Assembly: GCF_004298475.1 (NCBI RefSeq) | Contig: NZ_SCRP01000002.1 | Coordinates: forward strand, 1 to 64,000 | Source: Paraburkholderia sp. | GTDB taxonomy: Bacteria; Pseudomonadota; Gammaproteobacteria; Burkholderiales; Burkholderiaceae | DNA: 64,000 nucleotides | Reading direction: 5' to 3' | Part shown: positions 23,571-33,207 of the stretch, one piece after another | Position numbering within the stretch: position 1 is the stretch's first letter | How the letters are laid out: the number at the start of each line of letters is the position of its first letter | Translations under genes and position numbers: made by a program | The notes under the pieces: model-generated | Databases searched by the model: none | The model's input: the letters and a program-made list of their open reading frames with translations, nothing else | What the model was told of the DNA's origin: nothing

Positions 23571-25493
23571 TCATGATGACTTGCGCACCCGCAGATACCA
23601 GTCGCACAGCAACCGCACCTGCTTCGGCGTATAGCCCTTCGTCACCATGCGGTTGACGAAGTCTTCGTGCTTGCGCTGCTCTTCCGCCGAGCCCTTCGCA
23701 TTGAACGAGATGACCGGCAAGAGCTCTTCCGTGTTGGAGAACATCTTCTTTTCGATCACCACGCGCAGCTTCTCGTAGCTGATCCATGCTGGATTCTTCC
23801 CGGCGTTGGCGGCCCGTGCGCGCAGTACGAAGTTGACGATCTCGTTGCGGAAGTCCTTAGGATTGCTGATGCCAGCCGGTTTCTCGATCTTCTCCAGTTC
23901 GGCATTGAGCGCCGCGCGGTCGAAACTTTCGCCCGTGTCATGGTCGCGGAATTCCTGATCCTGGATCCAGAAATCGGCGTACGTGACGTAACGGTCGAAA
24001 ATGTTCTGCCCGTATTCCGAATACGATTCGAGGTACGCGGTCTGAATCTCCTTACCGATAAACTCGGCGTAACGCGATGCCAGCACGTCCTTCACGAAGG
24101 ACAGGAATTTCTGCTCGGTTTCCGGCGGGAACTGCTCGCGCTCGATCTGCTGTTCGAGCACGTACATCAGGTGCACCGGATTCGCGGCTACTTCGGTGGA
24201 ATCGAAGTTGAACACGCGCGAGAGAATCTTGAATGCGAAGCGCGTGGAGACGCCGTTCATGCCCTCGTCCACGCCCGCGAAATCGCGGTACTCCTGATAC
24301 GACTTCGCCTTCGGATCGGTGTCCTTGAGATTTTCGCCGTCGTAGACCTGCATCTTCGAAAAGAGGCTGGAATTCTCCGGCTCCTGCAGGCGCGTGAGCA
24401 CGGAAAACTGCGCCATCATCTTGAGCGTGCCCGGCGCGCAGACGGCCTGGGCCAGCGACGAATTGCGCAACAGCTTCTCGTAGATCTTCATCTCTTCCGA
24501 GTAGCGCAGGCAGTACGGCACCTTCACGACAAAAATCCGGTCGAGCAGCGCCTCATTGTTGCGGTTGTTGCGGAATGCCTTCCACTCCGACTCGTTGGAG
24601 TGCGCAAGGATGATGCCGTTGAACGGAATTGCACCGAACCCTTCCGTGCCCTTGAAGTTGCCTTCCTGGGTTGCGGTGAGCAGCGGATGCAGCACCTTGA
24701 TCGGCGCCTTGAACATTTCCACGAATTCGAGCAAACCCTGATTCGCGAGGCACAGGCCGCCCGAGTAGCTGTAGGCATCGGCATCGTCCTGCGCATACTG
24801 TTCGAGCTTGCGGATGTCGACCTTACCGACGAGCGAAGAAATGTCCTGATTGTTCTCGTCGCCAGGCTCGGTCTTCGCAATTCCCACCTGCCGCAGAATC
24901 GACGGATAGCGGCGCACCACGCGGAAGCGCCGGATATCGCCGTTGTATTCATGCAGGCGCTTGACTGCCCAGGGGCTCAGAATGCTCTTGAGATAGCGGC
25001 GCGGAATGCCGTACTGCTCTTCGAGGATGGGACCGTCTTCGTCGTAGTCGAACAGGCCGAGCGGCGATTCGTTGACGGGCGAACCCTTGATCGCATAGAA
25101 CGGCACACGTTCGAGGAGCTGCTTGAGCCGCTCGGCGATCGACGACTTGCCGCCGCCCACGGGACCGAGCAGATAGAGGATCTGTTTCTTCTCTTCGAGG
25201 CCCTGCGCTGCGTGGCGGAAATACGCGACCACCTGTTCGATCACGTCCTCCATGCCGTAGAACTCGCGGAATGCCGGATAGACCTTGATGACCTTGTTCG
25301 CAAAGATGCGCGACAGGCGTGGATCGTTACGCGTGTCGATCTGTTCGGGTTCGCCGATTGCCGTCAGCATGCGTTCGCCCGCTGTGGCGTACGCACTGGG
25401 ATCTTCCTTGCAGAGCGCGAGATACTCCTCGAGCGAGAGTTCTTCCTCTCGCGTTTTTTCGAAGCGGGTCGCGAAGCTGCTGTAGATATCCAT
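23571..25493 (-). CDS. prkA: PrkA/YeaG serine protein kinase
   Basis: A 640-residue protein, the usual length of PrkA. An AAA-like ATPase domain occupies the first two thirds. Its Walker A motif is GPVGGGKSS at residues 110-118, and a sensor/arm region reads IILAHSNESEWKAFRNN. The C-terminal PrkA domain begins near residue 400. Family members phosphorylate serine/threonine targets and act in stress and stationary-phase physiology; AAA-type protease activity has also been proposed for Bacillus PrkA. The ATG at 25493 has a perfect AGGAGG ribosome-binding site. It heads the prkA-yeaH-spoVR operon. Confidence 0.96.
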   Translation of the reverse strand: MDIYSSFATRFEKTREEELSLEEYLALCKEDPSAYATAGERMLTAIGEPEQIDTRNDPRLSRIFANKVIKVYPAFREFYGMEDVIEQVVAYFRHAAQGLEEKKQILYLLGPVGGGKSSIAERLKQLLERVPFYAIKGSPVNESPLGLFDYDEDGPILEEQYGIPRRYLKSILSPWAVKRLHEYNGDIRRFRVVRRYPSILRQVGIAKTEPGDENNQDISSLVGKVDIRKLEQYAQDDADAYSYSGGLCLANQGLLEFVEMFKAPIKVLHPLLTATQEGNFKGTEGFGAIPFNGIILAHSNESEWKAFRNNRNNEALLDRIFVVKVPYCLRYSEEMKIYEKLLRNSSLAQAVCAPGTLKMMAQFSVLTRLQEPENSSLFSKMQVYDGENLKDTDPKAKSYQEYRDFAGVDEGMNGVSTRFAFKILSRVFNFDSTEVAANPVHLMYVLEQQIEREQFPPETEQKFLSFVKDVLASRYAEFIGKEIQTAYLESYSEYGQNIFDRYVTYADFWIQDQEFRDHDTGESFDRAALNAELEKIEKPAGISNPKDFRNEIVNFVLRARAANAGKNPAWISYEKLRVVIEKKMFSNTEELLPVISFNAKGSAEEQRKHEDFVNRMVTKGYTPKQVRLLCDWYLRVRKSS

Positions 25494-26055
25494 GCTACCT
25501 CCTCGCTAGATCTTCGACCGATGTCACGCGCGGCGCGCCCGTCGGAAACGACATCGCTCGAATTCATCCTAAACCCTTTTCTATTTTTTTTCACAGAGAA
25601 ATCGCGCCGGATAAGGCCAGGTGAAAGACTGCTTGGAGCACGACCGGGCACGCCGTACAATCAGTTTCCTCTGGACGAGCAAAATCCAGGCCGCGTCCGC
25701 AATCGACGCGCAGCAAACGCCGCTTTCGGCTTTCGCCTTTCGGCTTTTGCACCTTTGGGCGTTCGCCGTCTCATGCCTCCACTGGACGCTTCTTTTTCGC
25801 AGGCGTCTGCGCGTTATCCCTCACGTCCCCCACTTTCCGTCATGGGCGGCAGCACCTGATTTGTCCATGCTGTTGTCCCTGCGCGTCACCGTTTATTTTT
25901 CTTTTATTTTTGGTGCAGCCCGCATCCGTTCTGCATGCGCGCCAATCATGCGATTCGCGCGTGCGGACGTTAACTGTCCCTACCAGCAGTAGTGGCTTGG
26001 ACCGCGCGCGAAACTGGCAAGCCAGACAGCTTGCGCGGGCAAAACACGCAACCCG
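25494..26055. other. Intergenic region upstream of prkA
   Basis: No supported gene. It should hold the prkA promoter on the minus strand. The open frames here consist of low-complexity Arg/Ala-rich or Phe-rich text without ribosome-binding sites. Confidence 0.5.
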
Positions 26056-26089
26056 AAAAAAAACCGCCTCGCGTTACGCGAGGCGGTTT
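26056..26089 (-). terminator. Intrinsic terminator of the hydratase gene
   Basis: AAACCGCCTCGCG at 26061-26073 pairs with 26077-26089 across a TTA loop. On the minus strand the stem is followed by eight U residues (A-run at 26056-26063), a textbook intrinsic terminator 40 bases past the hydratase stop. Confidence 0.92.
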
Positions 26090-26127
26090 CTCGTGTTCAA
26101 TACCGGAGCGCGGCAGCGCCCCGCGCA

Positions 26128-26889
26128 CTAGACGAACTCGATCTCCACTTCGCCAAGTCCGTCGATGTGCCCGTGCAGCAGTCCCGGCCCCGCGATACGA
26201 TGCGCGCCGACATAAGTGCCGGTTGTCACCGTCCACTCGGGTTCGATCGTGATGCCCATGGCGGCGCAGTGGTTGACGAACCACACCAGCAATTCACGCG
26301 GGTCGCCTGCCGGGTTGCCGGGCGCCTCGGGCACGAGCGATGCCCCGTCGAAGGAAAGCTCCAGCTCGGGTGCGACGAAGTCGAGCGAGCGCGCGAGCGC
26401 CGCGTAGGGCAGCGCATGGCCGGTCACCAGCGCGCCGTTGTTCTGTGCGTCGGCCAGTTGTGCAAGCGGCGCAACATTCGGCCACTCTGCGAAGCGGCTG
26501 TCGACAATCTCGATGGCCGGCAGAATCTGCCCGACCCGCGCAAGCACCTCGTCGCGCGCGTAGGCATCGGCGCGTGGCGCGATCGGCTCGGCAAAACGGA
26601 ACGCAATTTCCAGCTCCACCAGCACGCGGAAAAACGCTTGCCGTTCGAGCCGCACGGGTGAGGCGTAGATGAGCGTCGCCGGAATCGGCGCACCGGACGC
26701 CGGTCCGCCCGGCGCGCGCGCACCGACCTTCCAGCCGCCGGTAGTCGTGCCGAGGCCCGCCATGACGGCCTGCTGGATGGCGTAGGCCGTAGCCGCATCG
26801 GGCGGCAGGCACATGGGCGCTGCCGTGTCGATCAGCTGATGCTGGCGGCGCGCATTCACGAGGCGCTGCGCGAGGTCGTCATGCGTCAT
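26128..26889 (-). CDS. 2-keto-4-pentenoate hydratase-family enzyme
   Basis: A 253-residue protein of the MhpD/fumarylacetoacetase fold. Signatures are YAIQQAVMAGLGTTTGGWKVG near the start (the conserved Gly-Trp-Lys-Val segment), VELEIAFRF (metal-ligand glutamates), PAIEIVDSRF, and GTYVGAHRIAGPG near the end. Such enzymes hydrate 2-oxopent-4-enoate, or decarboxylate 4-oxalocrotonate, in aromatic meta-cleavage pathways. No aromatic-degradation genes are adjacent, so its substrate is open. The ATG at 26889 has AAGGA 7 bases upstream, whereas the frame extends upstream without conserved sequence. Confidence 0.85.
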   Translation of the reverse strand: MTHDDLAQRLVNARRQHQLIDTAAPMCLPPDAATAYAIQQAVMAGLGTTTGGWKVGARAPGGPASGAPIPATLIYASPVRLERQAFFRVLVELEIAFRFAEPIAPRADAYARDEVLARVGQILPAIEIVDSRFAEWPNVAPLAQLADAQNNGALVTGHALPYAALARSLDFVAPELELSFDGASLVPEAPGNPAGDPRELLVWFVNHCAAMGITIEPEWTVTTGTYVGAHRIAGPGLLHGHIDGLGEVEIEFV

Positions 26890-27402
26890 GTCTGGGTCCT
26901 TTTGTTCTATTAGGCGTGACCGGCACGGATGATCCATGCAGTCGGATGTCGTTGTGTCGGGGTGCTTGCTCGCCGTGGGCGCGCCCATCGGCAAGCCGTG
27001 CGCGCGGCTCGGGTACTCGCGGCCTGCGCCGGGGTAACCGACGCGCGAGTGTACCGCGCGAATTGGGCAGCGCTCATGACACCGCTCATCAATGTACCGT
27101 AACTGCGCAGGCGTAGTGTGCGCACCAGCATTGAGCCGAACCCCAAAAAAGCCGCTGCAATGCAACAGCGTTTCAGTTCAATGGCGCGCGTTCTGGCGTG
27201 TCCGATGCAGCGGTGCAAGCACACCGTCGACACCGGCCTGGCAGGCTTCCAGCTTTACACCGTTGACGCCAAACGTTTGGCCGCCTTGAAAGGGTTTCAA
27301 TGGTATGAAGATTGCGGGGTCTACAGGGGAAACTGCAGGGGAAACGCCAGCCGAACACCCAGGTGACGACGTGGCGCAAACGCAGTGCGGCAGTCGAGGG
27401 AC
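26890..27402. other. Intergenic region with an unassigned short frame
   Basis: It holds the hydratase promoter on the minus strand. A plus-strand frame at 27118-27366 (82 codons; 68 from an inner ATG) has mildly coding-like third-position GC and four cysteines, but no ribosome-binding site and no family I recognise. I leave it uncalled. CAGGGGAAAC occurs twice near 27330. Confidence 0.4.
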
Positions 27403-28341
27403 TCAGGCTGGCACTTCGTCCAGGCCCGGGATCGACGGTTGCGCGCCCGCGCGCGTGACGGAGACGGCCGCCGCACGCAGCGCGAACTGCACCGCCGCCG
27501 GTGCCGCGACGCCGTGCGCCAGCCTCGCGGCCAAAGCGCCGATAAACGTGTCGCCCGCTGCAGTCGTGTCGATGGCCGTGACGCGCGGCGCGGGCCAATG
27601 TGCGGGCGGCGCTTCGTCGAACAACGCGCAGACGCCCTGCGCGCCGAGTGTCACAAGCACGTTGTGCGCGCCCTGACTGCGCAACGCGAGTGCGGCACGT
27701 ACCGCGTCGGCGGGCGTGCTCGCAGGCAGGCCCGTGAGCGCTGAGGCTTCGAGTTCGTTGGGCACGAGGTAATCGACGAGCGGCAGCCAGTCGGCCGGAA
27801 GCGCTCCCGTGGCGGGCGCGGGATTGAGAATAGTGGTTTTGCCGAGCCGTTTTGCTGCGGCAAGCGCTGCGCGCACGGTGTCGGGCGGCGTCTCAAGCTG
27901 GCAGACCACGACATCCGCCTGCGCGAGCACCGCTTCGTGCTGCGCAATCGTGACAGGCGTTACCTCGCCATTGCTGCCCGCGACGATGACGATCGTGTTC
28001 TGGCTCGCCTCGTCGACGACGATCAACGCCACGCCCGTAGGCGCGTGCGGCGAAGTTTCCAGCGCGGCGCAGTCGATGTCTTGCGCGACGAGTCCCGCGC
28101 GCAGTTGCTCGCCGTTGGCATCGGCGCCGACGCAGCCGATCATGGCGACCCGCGCACCAAGGCGTGCGGCGGCCACGGCCTGGTTGCCGCCCTTGCCGCC
28201 CGCCACCTGCGCAAACGCGCTGCCTGCGAGCGTTTCGCCCGGTTGCGGCAGGCGCGGCGCGCGCACGACCAGATCCATGTTCAAGCTGCCGACCACCGCA
28301 ACGCGTCCGCCTGCAGGCCGTGTGAATATCCGTGCCGTCAC
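27403..28341 (-). CDS. rbsK: Ribokinase
   Basis: A 312-residue PfkB-family sugar kinase that phosphorylates D-ribose to ribose 5-phosphate in the cytoplasm. The ribokinase substrate motif is GSLNMDLVVRAPRLPQPGE (residues 18-36). PfkB signature 1 is GGKGGNQAVAAARLGA (48-63). Signature 2 is DTTAAGDTFIGAL, with catalytic base D264. It lies 111 bases after an rbsR-like gene on the same strand. The ribose ABC transporter genes often found with rbsRK are not in this window. A nucleoside-type substrate remains possible for this family. Confidence 0.92.
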   Translation of the reverse strand: MTARIFTRPAGGRVAVVGSLNMDLVVRAPRLPQPGETLAGSAFAQVAGGKGGNQAVAAARLGARVAMIGCVGADANGEQLRAGLVAQDIDCAALETSPHAPTGVALIVVDEASQNTIVIVAGSNGEVTPVTIAQHEAVLAQADVVVCQLETPPDTVRAALAAAKRLGKTTILNPAPATGALPADWLPLVDYLVPNELEASALTGLPASTPADAVRAALALRSQGAHNVLVTLGAQGVCALFDEAPPAHWPAPRVTAIDTTAAGDTFIGALAARLAHGVAAPAAVQFALRAAAVSVTRAGAQPSIPGLDEVPA

Positions 28342-28452
28342 GGTTGCTCCTGGTTCAATGCGATGCGTCGTACGGCGCGCGTTCCGGTGTACGCCCCGTT
28401 TTTCGCGACGCTCTCTGCGGATTGCTTCGCATGTTCCCTGACGCGTCCCGCC

Positions 28453-29490
28453 TCAGGCGGCGAGCGACTTCACGTCCGAGACGCTGACGAGCGGCCCGGT
28501 CGATTCGCGTGCGATGAGGCGCGGCGCCATCAGGCGCCGTCGTCCGGGCGCGCCGGCTTCAGCGGCGCCCGAGATCCGTTCGATCAGCGTCAGTGCGGCC
28601 ATCTCGCCGAGCGCGCGCACCGATTGTCCCACCGTCGACAGCGTGGGCCAGGTGAAATGGCCGAACTCGATGTCGTCGAAACCGATGACCGAGCAGTCTC
28701 CCGGCACCGAAAGACCGCGCTCGGCCGCGGCGCGCAGCGCGCCGATGCCCATCATGTCGTTGCAGGCGAAGATCGCGGTGGGGCGCACCGTATCGAGGAG
28801 CTGCGCCGCGGCGCGATATCCGCCCGAGCCCGAAAAGTCGCTTTCGACGATCGCGCCCGGCGGGATTTCGATGCCGCGCCCGGCCATCGCGCGCAGGAAG
28901 CCATGCACGCGCATCGCGCTTACAGCCGTCGAAACCGGTCCGGTGATGCAGCCGATTCGCAGGTGGCCGAGTTCGATCAGATGCCGCGTCGCGAGCCACG
29001 CGCCGCGCTCATGGTCGATCTGCACGAGATCGGCGTCGAGCCCTTCGATGTTGCGATCCACGACGACAAGCGGCTCGCGCGCTTCGGCAAGGGTCGCCGC
29101 GAGCACGGCGTCGTCGCCTGCCGACGCCAGGATCAGCCCGTCGATACGCTTTTCCTGCAGCACGCGCAGATAGCTGCGCTGCTTGGCCGGATCGTCGTCC
29201 GAGTTGCAGAAGAACACGCAGTAGCCCTTCTGTGCGCAACCATCCTCGACGCCGCGCGCAAGCTCCGCGAAATAGGGATTCGTGCCGTTCGGCACCAGCA
29301 GCCCGATCGTCGCCGTTGCCCGCGCCTTGAGCGAACGCGCCACCGCCGAAGGCACGTAGTTGAGCTCGCGGATCGCGCGCTCGACCTTGGTCCGCACGTC
29401 GGCCGACACAGGCCGCGAATTGTTCACCACATGCGACACCGTCGTGAACGACACCCCTGCCACGGCAGCCACATCCTTGATCGTCGCCAT
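28453..29490 (-). CDS. rbsR: LacI-family regulator, probably RbsR
   Basis: A 345-residue repressor. The N-terminal LacI helix-turn-helix is ATIKDVAAVAGVSFTTVSHVVNN, followed by the hinge helix SAVARSLKA. The effector domain begins IGLLVPNGTNPYFAELARGVED, and FACNDMMGIGALRAA and SVIGFDDIEF are the usual periplasmic-binding-protein-like motifs. Position directly upstream of rbsK on the same strand supports ribose control. The ATG at 29490 begins exactly at the family start and has AGGAG about 11 bases upstream. Confidence 0.9.
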   Translation of the reverse strand: MATIKDVAAVAGVSFTTVSHVVNNSRPVSADVRTKVERAIRELNYVPSAVARSLKARATATIGLLVPNGTNPYFAELARGVEDGCAQKGYCVFFCNSDDDPAKQRSYLRVLQEKRIDGLILASAGDDAVLAATLAEAREPLVVVDRNIEGLDADLVQIDHERGAWLATRHLIELGHLRIGCITGPVSTAVSAMRVHGFLRAMAGRGIEIPPGAIVESDFSGSGGYRAAAQLLDTVRPTAIFACNDMMGIGALRAAAERGLSVPGDCSVIGFDDIEFGHFTWPTLSTVGQSVRALGEMAALTLIERISGAAEAGAPGRRRLMAPRLIARESTGPLVSVSDVKSLAA

Positions 29491-30625
29491 CTTTCTGTTG
29501 CTCCTGCCTCGTTTGCTGCCTGTTGCGGCCGTCTCGCCGTGCGCGCTCCACCTCCAACCGCGCGCCGCGATGCGGCTATTGCCCTCGACGGTCCACCACT
29601 GCCGCGCAGACCGCGCCCTCTGTCGATTGTTATGTCCTTCGTATGCAGCTGCTGCGCCCGTCGAGCACCGATGCCCCGAACACCGCGCCGGCAATGATGC
29701 GTTCCATCGCTTCCCTCAGGCCCTTGAGGCCCTTCAGCTCCTTCTGTCCGCTCGCGCCGGGCGTATCGTAAGTGAGCAGGCGCAAGCCGGGCCGGAAGAA
29801 CAGCGTGAACATTGTCACGGGTGAGATTGCATTCAAAAAATCGCTGTGCGCCGGACCGGCATATGCACCTTGACTAGTCTGCGGGACAGACCTGGCTGGT
29901 TGCGCGGCCAACGGTTTGTTCGTCATGGCGCCGCGCTCGCTCGCGGGGCGTCGAGCCGATCGGTGACGCAGGCGGAGTGCGTCACTCACGCGACGGCACG
30001 CGACCACCCACGCCGACGCCTCGCCCGCGCGGCGGTCGAGGCCGGTACCGGCGTACGCCGGTTGCTCGTCAGTCTTGCCGACACGCGTCTTCCTCAGCAT
30101 TTCAGCCGCTGCAGACATCACGTCGGGGGCAATTGCATCCATCACGATCCTGTAGTCGCGAGCCTGGCCGCGCGCGACGCGGGTAGCGAAGCGCACGCAG
30201 CACCCGCGCAGACCGGTTCAATCCACCGGCACACGCAGCACGCGGGCATTTGGGCGGTGGCGCGCGAAGCGCAGCACTCACGGCCACGTTCCGGCCGCAC
30301 GCGCTAGTTTCGTCACCAACACGTATCGCATAACGGCCTGGCGGCGCATTTCTTGAGCGCATATTTCACTGTGCGATGCCGAAGACACGATGGCGAATGC
30401 GCAAAACCCGCGTGGCGAGTCTCCCGCTTTGCCGCAATTTGCGCGCTGATGCGTCATGCAATCACACCGATTCATCGCAAGCCGGGTTGCTTGAGAATTG
30501 CAAATCCGCGCTTGAGTCAACCCGCATGCCAGGCGATCGTGCGAATCGCTTAGACGCGTGCCTCCAGACGACGCATTCGCATGCATGCATGCGGCATCGT
30601 CATGGTGGAACAAGTCGCGAGAGAA
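29491..30625. other. 1.1-kb region without a supported gene
   Basis: It carries the rbsR promoter near its left end. Frames of up to 188 codons are present on the minus strand, as expected by chance in GC-rich DNA. None has a ribosome-binding site together with recognisable motifs. No tRNA or other structured RNA was recognised. Confidence 0.5.
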
Positions 30626-31129
30626 TCATCGTGCGATGCGGCGGATCAGGATGCGATGGTCGGTACCGAACGATACATTCGCGATGTTCGTATAGCGCGG
30701 ATCGACCACGAAACGGATCTCCACCACGGGGTCGAACTGCGTCGTCACGCCGATGCGGTGCACGCCGGCGCGCAGGTACAGGGCGACGTGCTCGCCGTTC
30801 ATCAGGTCGGTGACCCGCTCGCCATCGACATAGAGCGGCGCATCGCGAAACTTGACGACCAGATCCTTGGTGCGCTCGCGCCGCACATCCACGGCGAAGC
30901 GCCCTTCCCCCGGTTGCGTATAGCCGGGCAACGCGATGCGCTCGGCGGGCACCGGCCTGAAAGGCACCGGCCTCGCGGCTGTTTCGGCGCAGCCGCTAAC
31001 CGTAAGCGCGGTGAAGGCAACGAGCATGGCAAGCGCTATTGCCCGGGCTGCGGCGCGCAGGCTACGGCATGCCCCATGACGCGTCATTGCGCACGGTGCG
31101 AGCAATGCATGGAACACACGCGAAAGCAT
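30626..31129 (-). CDS. Hypothetical lipoprotein
   Basis: A 167-residue protein with a lipoprotein signal. A hydrophobic run (ALAMLVAFTALTVSGC) ends in the lipobox cysteine C47, so it is likely anchored in an envelope membrane. The mature part is basic and strand-rich (GRFAVDVRRERTKDLVVKFRDAPLYVDGERVTDLMNGEHVALYLRAG, spread over residues 75-120) and resembles a small beta-sandwich of the PEGA kind. A GGGGA site lies 8 bases before the ATG at 31129. An inner ATG at 31087 would give a more ordinary signal length. Confidence 0.65.
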   Translation of the reverse strand: MLSRVFHALLAPCAMTRHGACRSLRAAARAIALAMLVAFTALTVSGCAETAARPVPFRPVPAERIALPGYTQPGEGRFAVDVRRERTKDLVVKFRDAPLYVDGERVTDLMNGEHVALYLRAGVHRIGVTTQFDPVVEIRFVVDPRYTNIANVSFGTDHRILIRRIAR

Positions 31130-31369
31130 GAAATGCGTCCCCTGTCTGTGTCGGTCTGCCGGGTCGTTTCGGATTATTTCCGTATATTTCTATTTATTAC
31201 CATTGGGTTTTACCGGCAGGCGCTGCGCGCGTGTTCATCATGCCTGTCCGCGACAAGGCGCATTCGTGTGCGCTTGCACGGTACGTGCATAACGGCGATG
31301 ATCAATGTTACCGACCTGGCAACGTGCGTGGCGCGCCCGCGCCGCTACGCGCACAAGGAGACTGAATCA

Positions 31370-31483
31370 ATGCTGTATTTCTCGTGGATACCCGGCATCG
31401 GCATCGTCGACGCGATGTGGCTGGACGCGAACGCTCGCGGCGAAGACGTGCAATCCACCGATGCGGAGAACCACCGTTCGTGA
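31370..31483 (+). CDS. CydX/YbgT-like 37-residue membrane microprotein
   Basis: A 37-residue frame with AAGGAG 9 bases before its ATG. Its start, MLYFSWIPGIGIVDAMWLDA, resembles the CydX/YbgT consensus (YFxWILG, then about eight small residues, then xNAMW). It looks like a shortened version, with part of the membrane helix missing. CydX stabilises cytochrome bd oxidase, but no cydAB genes are near. Its TGA overlaps the GTG start of the downstream kinase (GTGA), so translation is probably coupled. That overlap and the ribosome-binding site make it likely to be a real gene. The CydX relation is inferred from pattern only. Confidence 0.6.
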   Translation: MLYFSWIPGIGIVDAMWLDANARGEDVQSTDAENHRS

Positions 31484-32073
31484 CACGCCTCGTTTTCATC
31501 TGCGGCCACGCTGGCACTGGCAAGACAACGCTCGCGAAACGCCTGATCGGACCGCTTGGCCGCGCGACGGGCGAAGCGTTCTGCCTGCTCGATAAGGACA
31601 CGCTGTACGGCCGTTACAGCTCCGCTGCCATGGGGGCGCTCACGCATGATCCGAACGACCGCGACAGTCCCCTCTACCTGAAGCACCTGCGCGACCCCGA
31701 GTATCAGGGCCTGATAGATACGGCGCGCGAAAACCTCGAACTCGGCGTGAGCGTGATCGTCGTCGGGCCGCTCTCGCGTGAGATTCGCGACCGGCGGCTC
31801 TTCGACCGCGCGTGGCTCGACATCGGGCCGAAGGTGGCGCTCGCCGTGGTCTGGGTGCAGACAGCGGAAGACACGGCACATCGCCGCATCATCGGGCGCG
31901 GCAATCCGAACGATGCCTACAAGCTCGCCCACTGGGACGAATACCGGCAGCGCCGCTTCGTGCCCTCGGGCGCGCAGCTCGAAGGCCTCATCGTCTTCGA
32001 CAGCACGGCGCCCGACGAGTCCGACTACGACGCATTGCTGCAGCGCATCGTGCAGGCGGCGGCGACGCCCTGA
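31480..32073 (+). CDS. P-loop (zeta-toxin/adenylate-kinase-like) ATPase or kinase
   Basis: A 197-residue cytoplasmic protein. The GTG at 31480 places the Walker A motif at residues 9-17 (GHAGTGKTT), right after the first strand (TRLVFIC). LLDKDTLYGRYSSAAMG follows, like the substrate-binding aspartate of small-molecule kinases. Later come GVSVIVVGPLSREIRD and an Arg-rich lid, TAHRRIIGRGNPNDAYKLAHWDEY. This fits AAA_33-type kinases, whose substrates range from nucleosides to antibiotics and UDP sugars. Its start overlaps the microprotein stop by four bases. The substrate is unknown. Confidence 0.8.
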   Translation: MTRLVFICGHAGTGKTTLAKRLIGPLGRATGEAFCLLDKDTLYGRYSSAAMGALTHDPNDRDSPLYLKHLRDPEYQGLIDTARENLELGVSVIVVGPLSREIRDRRLFDRAWLDIGPKVALAVVWVQTAEDTAHRRIIGRGNPNDAYKLAHWDEYRQRRFVPSGAQLEGLIVFDSTAPDESDYDALLQRIVQAAATP

Positions 32074-32100
32074 GGCCGCCCGGCGCCGCCTGCGATTCCC

Positions 32101-33207
32101 TTACGCCACGCTCGTCAGTGCGCGGGCGTCGAGTGTCGCGCCCTCGTACACCTGTCCAAAGCGGTTCGCGAGGAACTGATCGAGCACCACCTGCTCCTGG
32201 CGCACGAAGCCGTGTTGCGGCAGCTTCTTCTCGCGGAACAGATCGAGCACGGCGCACATCGCGCCCGCCGTGGTGATCTGGATCGCACTCATCGGCACGC
32301 CGCACACCGTCTTGGCGAAAATCTTGCGCGTCAGCACTTCCTGCACGAGCCGGCCGTTGCGCATGCCCGTCACGGTCATGAAGATCAGCACGACATCCTG
32401 CTCGGTCTCGGGCACCGCGCGGCGCAGGATCGACTTGAGCGTGTCGCGATCGGTGGCAAGGCGCAGGTCTTCGAGCAGGAACTGCATCAACGCGCGATGT
32501 CCCGGATAGCGCACCGACTTGTAGTCGAGCGATTCGACGCGCCCGGCCAGCGTCTCGCACAGCGTGCCGAGCCCGCCCGAGGTGTTGAACGCCTCGTACT
32601 CCACACCGTCCAGCGAAAAGTGTTCGAGGCCTTCTAGCGGCTGCACCCATTGCGTGCGGCTGTCGCGAATTGCTTCGCACGGCTGGCAGTACTCGTTGAT
32701 GAGACCGTCCACGCTCCACGTCAGGTTGTATTTGAGCGCGTTGGTCGGGAATTGCGGCAGCGCGCCCACGCGCATCTTGACGTCGCGGATCTCGGTGAAG
32801 TGGCTCGCAAGCGCGTGCGCCGCGATGCCGATAAAGCCGGGTGCGAGGCCGCACTGCGGCATGAAGACGTGATCGGCGCCCTCGGCGAGCGTGCGGATCG
32901 CGTGCGTCGCGCGCACGTCCTCGGTGAGGTCGAAGTAATGGACGCCCGCTCCCTTCGCCGCCGACGCCACGTTCACGGCGAGGTAGTACGGCAGCGCATT
33001 CACGAGCGCGTCGTAGCCGGCAAGCGCACTGCGCAGCGCGGCGCCATCCGCGGAGTCGACGCGCTCGACGGGAATGCCGTCCGCAGCGATTTTTTCGAGC
33101 GCCTTCGGGTCACGGTCGAGGGCAACCACCTCGTAGTCGCCGGTCTCGCGCAGCATGTGGGCAATGGTGTGTCCAATCAGGCCTGCGCCGGCAATTGCGA
33201 CTTTCAT
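32101..33207 (-). CDS. Saccharopine dehydrogenase-family protein (lysine dehydrogenase-like)
   Basis: A 368-residue oxidoreductase. The Rossmann motif is GAGLIGHTIAHML at residues 7-19, followed by the acidic ribose-binding strand end VVALDRD. Other features are DALVNALPYYLAVNVASAAKGAGVHYFDLTED, CGLAPGFIGIAAHALA, and the C-terminal domain. Length and layout fit lysine 6-dehydrogenase and related saccharopine dehydrogenase-like enzymes rather than the bifunctional fusion. An AGGAG site precedes the ATG at 33207. The upstream neighbour is an Lrp/AsnC regulator on the same strand, which fits amino-acid control. The exact substrate is inferred. Confidence 0.88.
   Translation of the reverse strand: MKVAIAGAGLIGHTIAHMLRETGDYEVVALDRDPKALEKIAADGIPVERVDSADGAALRSALAGYDALVNALPYYLAVNVASAAKGAGVHYFDLTEDVRATHAIRTLAEGADHVFMPQCGLAPGFIGIAAHALASHFTEIRDVKMRVGALPQFPTNALKYNLTWSVDGLINEYCQPCEAIRDSRTQWVQPLEGLEHFSLDGVEYEAFNTSGGLGTLCETLAGRVESLDYKSVRYPGHRALMQFLLEDLRLATDRDTLKSILRRAVPETEQDVVLIFMTVTGMRNGRLVQEVLTRKIFAKTVCGVPMSAIQITTAGAMCAVLDLFREKKLPQHGFVRQEQVVLDQFLANRFGQVYEGATLDARALTSVA

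Noticed and set aside
29491..30625. Open frames of up to 188 codons in the gap before the lipoprotein gene
   Set aside because: Composition matches chance frames in GC-rich DNA (Arg/Ala/Pro-rich), with no ribosome-binding site together with motifs.
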